Shown in pieces: positions 13,625 to 15,654 of a stretch of DNA of 15,654 nucleotides. This DNA is from CAISDA01 sp050258555. Its GTDB lineage: Bacteria; Bacteroidota; Ignavibacteria; UBA10030; UBA8401. Made by a program: the position numbers and the translations under genes. Location of the stretch: positions 1-15,654 of the forward strand of contig JBLMZA010000021.1 in NCBI GenBank assembly GCA_050258555.1, read 5' to 3'. The notes under the pieces are model-generated. The model did no database searches and had not been told where the DNA came from. It saw only the letters and a list, made by a program, of their open reading frames with translations. How positions within the stretch are numbered: the stretch's first letter is position 1; every line of letters begins with the position of its first letter.

Positions 13625-15654
13625 CTACTGCGGCACGCCGCTGGCGCGGATGGCCGCATAGGCGGGAGAAAAGATATTGTAATCCGTGCCCGTCACACGC
13701 CCGTCCATATTCAGATCCGCATCGTCATATCCCGACGAAATCGATGAGAAGCGCGGACTGAAGAGGTTGTAATCCGAGCCGGTGACCTGCCCGTCCCTGT
13801 TTGCATCGCCTCCGTGCATGCCATAGAGCAGGCTTCCCGAAAGCGGCGTCATCGGATACGTCCCATAGGCTTTCTCCATGCCGGTGGTAAAATCATAGAG
13901 CAGGCTCGAGAGCGAAAGCGGCACGGCCTGGGATGTCATCACCATCAGATGATTTCTGTGGCAGATCGCGATGTAGTACGATCCGGGCACGATGCCGGGA
14001 AACGGCAGTTGACTCGATCCGTCCACATCGACGATCATGCCGTCGTTTCTGATGAATCCCGCCTGCACGGCCACGCGCGTCGATGCGGCCGTTCCCGTTC
14101 TCAGCTCGATGAGCACCCAGTCGACGATGGACGATGAAGGAATGGACGAAACGCTCTTGGGCGCATAGTTGTAGACGGCGGCGTTGTACGCCTCGTTGGA
14201 ATTCAGCGGAAGGAGTCCCTGCGCATTGAGCGCGGTGGACATGGCGCCTCCCGACCACGCGCCGGCCAGCAGCGCTTTCACATTCACGCTCACCGAACCC
14301 GAGACCTGGTAATTATTGTTCAGTGCATCGGTGCGCTGACTCACGTAGGTGATGCGCGGCGGCGAAAACGAGCAGCCCGGCAGCACCGGCGTGACGGTGC
14401 CATTGTAGCTATAGGAGACGGTGATCGAATACATGCCTGCGGAATCCGATACGACGGACTTCTGCTTTCCATCCACCCAGGTGAGCGTGACGCCGGGCGC
14501 GCCGGCGTTGCCCGAGATGATGATGCCGCGCCAGGTGCTGTATGTCGGCGTGGTGAGATTGGATGTCACATCGGTGTACGACCGCGCTTCCGGATAAAAA
14601 AGGTACCCGAGCTTCGAGGGCGTGATGGTGCCGGACCAATGCGCCGGAACGGTGATCGTATAATTTCCCGACGGACTTGCCTTCACGGTCCTGACCGTAT
14701 CATCGAACCATGTGAGCGTCTCCGATCCCCCTCCGGTGTTGCCCGAAATTGTGTATGTCATCAATGCGGTATAATTCTCTCCCGCGAGGCTGCCCTGCAC
14801 ATTGACATACGTCCGCGAGGCCGGCCTGAAGAGATAATTCGGTTTCGAGGGCGTCACCGTGCCCGACCAATGGCTTGAGACCTCGATCGAATAATTGCCC
14901 GCTGCGTCGGATGTAGCGGTCTTTTCGGTGCCGTCGACCCAGGTGATCGTCGCTCCCTCCACGCCCGCGCTGCCGGAGATTACCACCGGCGTGGGATCGT
15001 TCAGCGCAAAGCGCAGCACGCCGCTTCCTTCCGTTCCCGCATACAGTGCCATGCCGCTTGCCAGGAGCGTCTTGACGGTCAGATTCGTGATTCCTGAATT
15101 GAGCGGCGTCCACGATGCGCCGCTATTGTCGGATTGGAAGACGCCGCCATTGGTGCCGGCATAGAGCGTGCCTCCGTTGACGATGATCGCATTGACGGTC
15201 AGATCTCCAAGACCTGTGTTGGCTTCATTCCAATGAGCGCCGTTATCGGTGGAAACAAAGAAGCCCGAGCCCGCGCTTCCCGCATAGAGCGTTGTTCCTG
15301 CCGAGGCAAGCGCCAGGATGTAGGACGATGATGGCAGACCCGTTGTGGCCGGCGACCAGGAGGCGCCATTGTCTGAGGAGGCATAGAGGCCGTACCCCGC
15401 CGTGCCCGCATAGATGCGATCTCCCGCTGCAAGCAGCGAATGGATATACGTATCGGGAGGAAGTCCCGCGCTCGAGAGCACCCAGTGTGCGCCCTGATCG
15501 GGGGAGACGTAGATGCCGGCGGAGGTTCCGGCAATGAGCGTGCTTCCATTGATGGCAAGCGCCGAAGCATACTTCGGCGTCAGGCCGTTGTTGAGCGCGG
15601 TCCATGTTGCGCCGTTATCCGTCGTCGAAAAGACGCCGTCATCGCTTCCGGCAT
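13625..15654 (-). CDS. Large exported mosaic protein: Asp-box repeats, tandem beta domains, dockerin-like C-terminus (5' end truncated)
   Basis: The minus-strand frame is open from the right edge to the stop at 13625, giving 675 residues with no start or signal peptide visible. The order is: at least five Asp-box repeats with S-x-D-x-G-x-x-W signatures (STTDNGATW, SPDQGAHW, SSDNGASW, STDNGAHW, and a shifted SDNSGASW), about 43 residues apart, as in BNR beta-propellers. Three tandem beta domains of about 77 residues follow. Then comes a module with NVKALLAGAWSGGAMSTALNAQGLLPL, DWVLIELRTG, YYIAICHRNHL and YDFTTGMEKAYGTYPM, a combination I know from large surface proteins of Bacteroidota and relatives. 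The end is a dockerin-like pair of calcium loops. No NPFNPS-type sorting domain is present, unlike the neighbouring peptidase. The protein is almost certainly extracellular, perhaps binding or structural; its substrate is unknown. Propeller repeats alone do not show an enzyme, and no catalytic motif is recognised. Confidence 0.85.
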   Translation of the reverse strand, partial: AGSDDGVFSTTDNGATWTALNNGLTPKYASALAINGSTLIAGTSAGIYVSPDQGAHWVLSSAGLPPDTYIHSLLAAGDRIYAGTAGYGLYASSDNGASWSPATTGLPSSSYILALASAGTTLYAGSAGSGFFVSTDNGAHWNEANTGLGDLTVNAIIVNGGTLYAGTNGGVFQSDNSGASWTPLNSGITNLTVKTLLASGMALYAGTEGSGVLRFALNDPTPVVISGSAGVEGATITWVDGTEKTATSDAAGNYSIEVSSHWSGTVTPSKPNYLFRPASRTYVNVQGSLAGENYTALMTYTISGNTGGGSETLTWFDDTVRTVKASPSGNYTITVPAHWSGTITPSKLGYLFYPEARSYTDVTSNLTTPTYSTWRGIIISGNAGAPGVTLTWVDGKQKSVVSDSAGMYSITVSYSYNGTVTPVLPGCSFSPPRITYVSQRTDALNNNYQVSGSVSVNVKALLAGAWSGGAMSTALNAQGLLPLNSNEAYNAAVYNYAPKSVSSIPSSSIVDWVLIELRTGTAASTRVAVQAGFIRNDGMIVDVDGSSQLPFPGIVPGSYYIAICHRNHLMVMTSQAVPLSLSSLLYDFTTGMEKAYGTYPMTPLSGSLLYGMHGGDANRDGQVTGSDYNLFSPRFSSISSGYDDADLNMDGRVTGTDYNIFSPAYAAIRASGVPQ
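13664..13807 (-). other. Dockerin-like domain with two calcium-binding loops (protein region)
   Basis: Two near-identical stretches, DANRDGQVTGSDYNLFSP and DLNMDGRVTGTDYNIFSP, start 30 residues apart. Each fits the EF-hand-like loop D-x-N-x-D-G-x-x-x-x-x-D, with all calcium-ligating positions filled. This is the arrangement of dockerin type I repeats. It lies at the very C-terminus of the mosaic protein, followed only by AYAAIRASGVPQ. Cohesin binding is known for cellulosomal dockerins; no cohesin is seen in this window. Confidence 0.75.
14303..14992 (-). repeat. Three tandem ~77-residue beta domains
   Basis: Three in-frame units lie at about 14762-14992, 14531-14761 and 14303-14530. Each has the order [VIT]ISG[NS]xG, then TxTW[VF]D[GD], then SxxGxYSI/YTI, then a [WY]SGT/YNGT[VI]TP core, a F-x-P strand and a Y-x-x-V edge. 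They resemble the short Ig-like or carboxypeptidase-regulatory-like modules found in Bacteroidota surface proteins. The third unit is the most diverged (YSYNGTVTPVLPGCSFSPP). They probably arose by internal duplication and act as stalk or binding modules. Confidence 0.7.
14999..15654 (-). repeat. Array of Asp-box (BNR-like) repeats, continuing past the right edge
   Basis: Five visible units of about 130 bases each encode an L-Y-A-G-[ST] strand followed by [GV]-[VIF]-[FY]-x-S-x-D-x-G-x-x-W. The last unit has a shifted box (SDNSGASW), and a final LYAGTEGSGVLRF strand closes the array. This is the pattern of a six- or seven-bladed beta-propeller, so at least one or two more blades should lie beyond the edge. 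Confidence 0.75.

Noticed and set aside
14303..15654. Periodic repeats as a CRISPR array or noncoding satellite
   Set aside because: The repeats are long, imperfect at the DNA level and conserved at protein level as Asp-box and beta-domain units within one open frame.
1..15654. Mobile element, prophage, tRNA or rRNA genes
   Set aside because: No transposase, integrase, terminal inverted repeats, tRNA cloverleaf or rRNA-like segment was seen in reading both strands; the genes form ordinary operons.

Overview
The window looks like chromosomal DNA from a GC-rich member of the Bacteroidota or a close relative (Ignavibacteria-, Kapabacteria- or Kryptonia-like). The main evidence is a C-terminal type IX secretion (T9SS) sorting domain with the NYPNPFNPST signature on a secreted M1 peptidase. 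A second exported protein ends in a domain arrangement I associate with this lineage, and several starts lack a strong Shine-Dalgarno. The assignment to a deeper group is inference. Nearly all genes lie on the minus strand, packed tightly. The only plus-strand gene is a glycerate kinase.

Layout, left to right. (1) 1-596: the N-terminal part of an exported protein resembling the MXAN_6640-type putative metalloproteases, running off the left edge. (2) 609-648: an intrinsic terminator closing the TRAP operon. (3) 698-4435 (minus): a four-gene tatT-dctP-dctQ-dctM operon. This is a TRAP transporter of the TPAT kind, in which a TatT lipoprotein partners the binding protein. (4) 4436-4508: a short AT-rich divergent intergenic region with a 12-bp perfect palindrome. 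(5) 4509-5648 (plus): glycerate kinase. (6) 5616-11402 (minus): a tripartite RND efflux operon in the order outer-membrane factor, periplasmic adaptor, RND pump, followed by a 55-residue membrane protein. Each of its three junctions is a 4-base stop/start overlap. (7) 11487-13508 (minus): a secreted M1 aminopeptidase with a T9SS sorting domain. (8) 13625-15654 (minus): the C-terminal part of a large exported mosaic protein (Asp-box repeats, three tandem 77-residue beta domains, a Bacteroidota-type module, a dockerin-like pair of calcium loops), running off the right edge.

How they fit together. The TRAP operon and the glycerate kinase share one control region, so joint regulation of uptake and carbon use is possible but unproven. 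The RND operon is a complete envelope-spanning efflux system plus a possible small accessory subunit. The three exported proteins are typical of a T9SS-bearing cell surface. No RNA genes, CRISPR arrays, insertion sequences or defence systems were seen. No gene-free stretch exceeds about 120 bases. The least expected items are the TatT-type TRAP operon, whose binding protein lacks the usual ligand arginine, the small coupled membrane protein after the RND pump, and the palindrome between the divergent genes.
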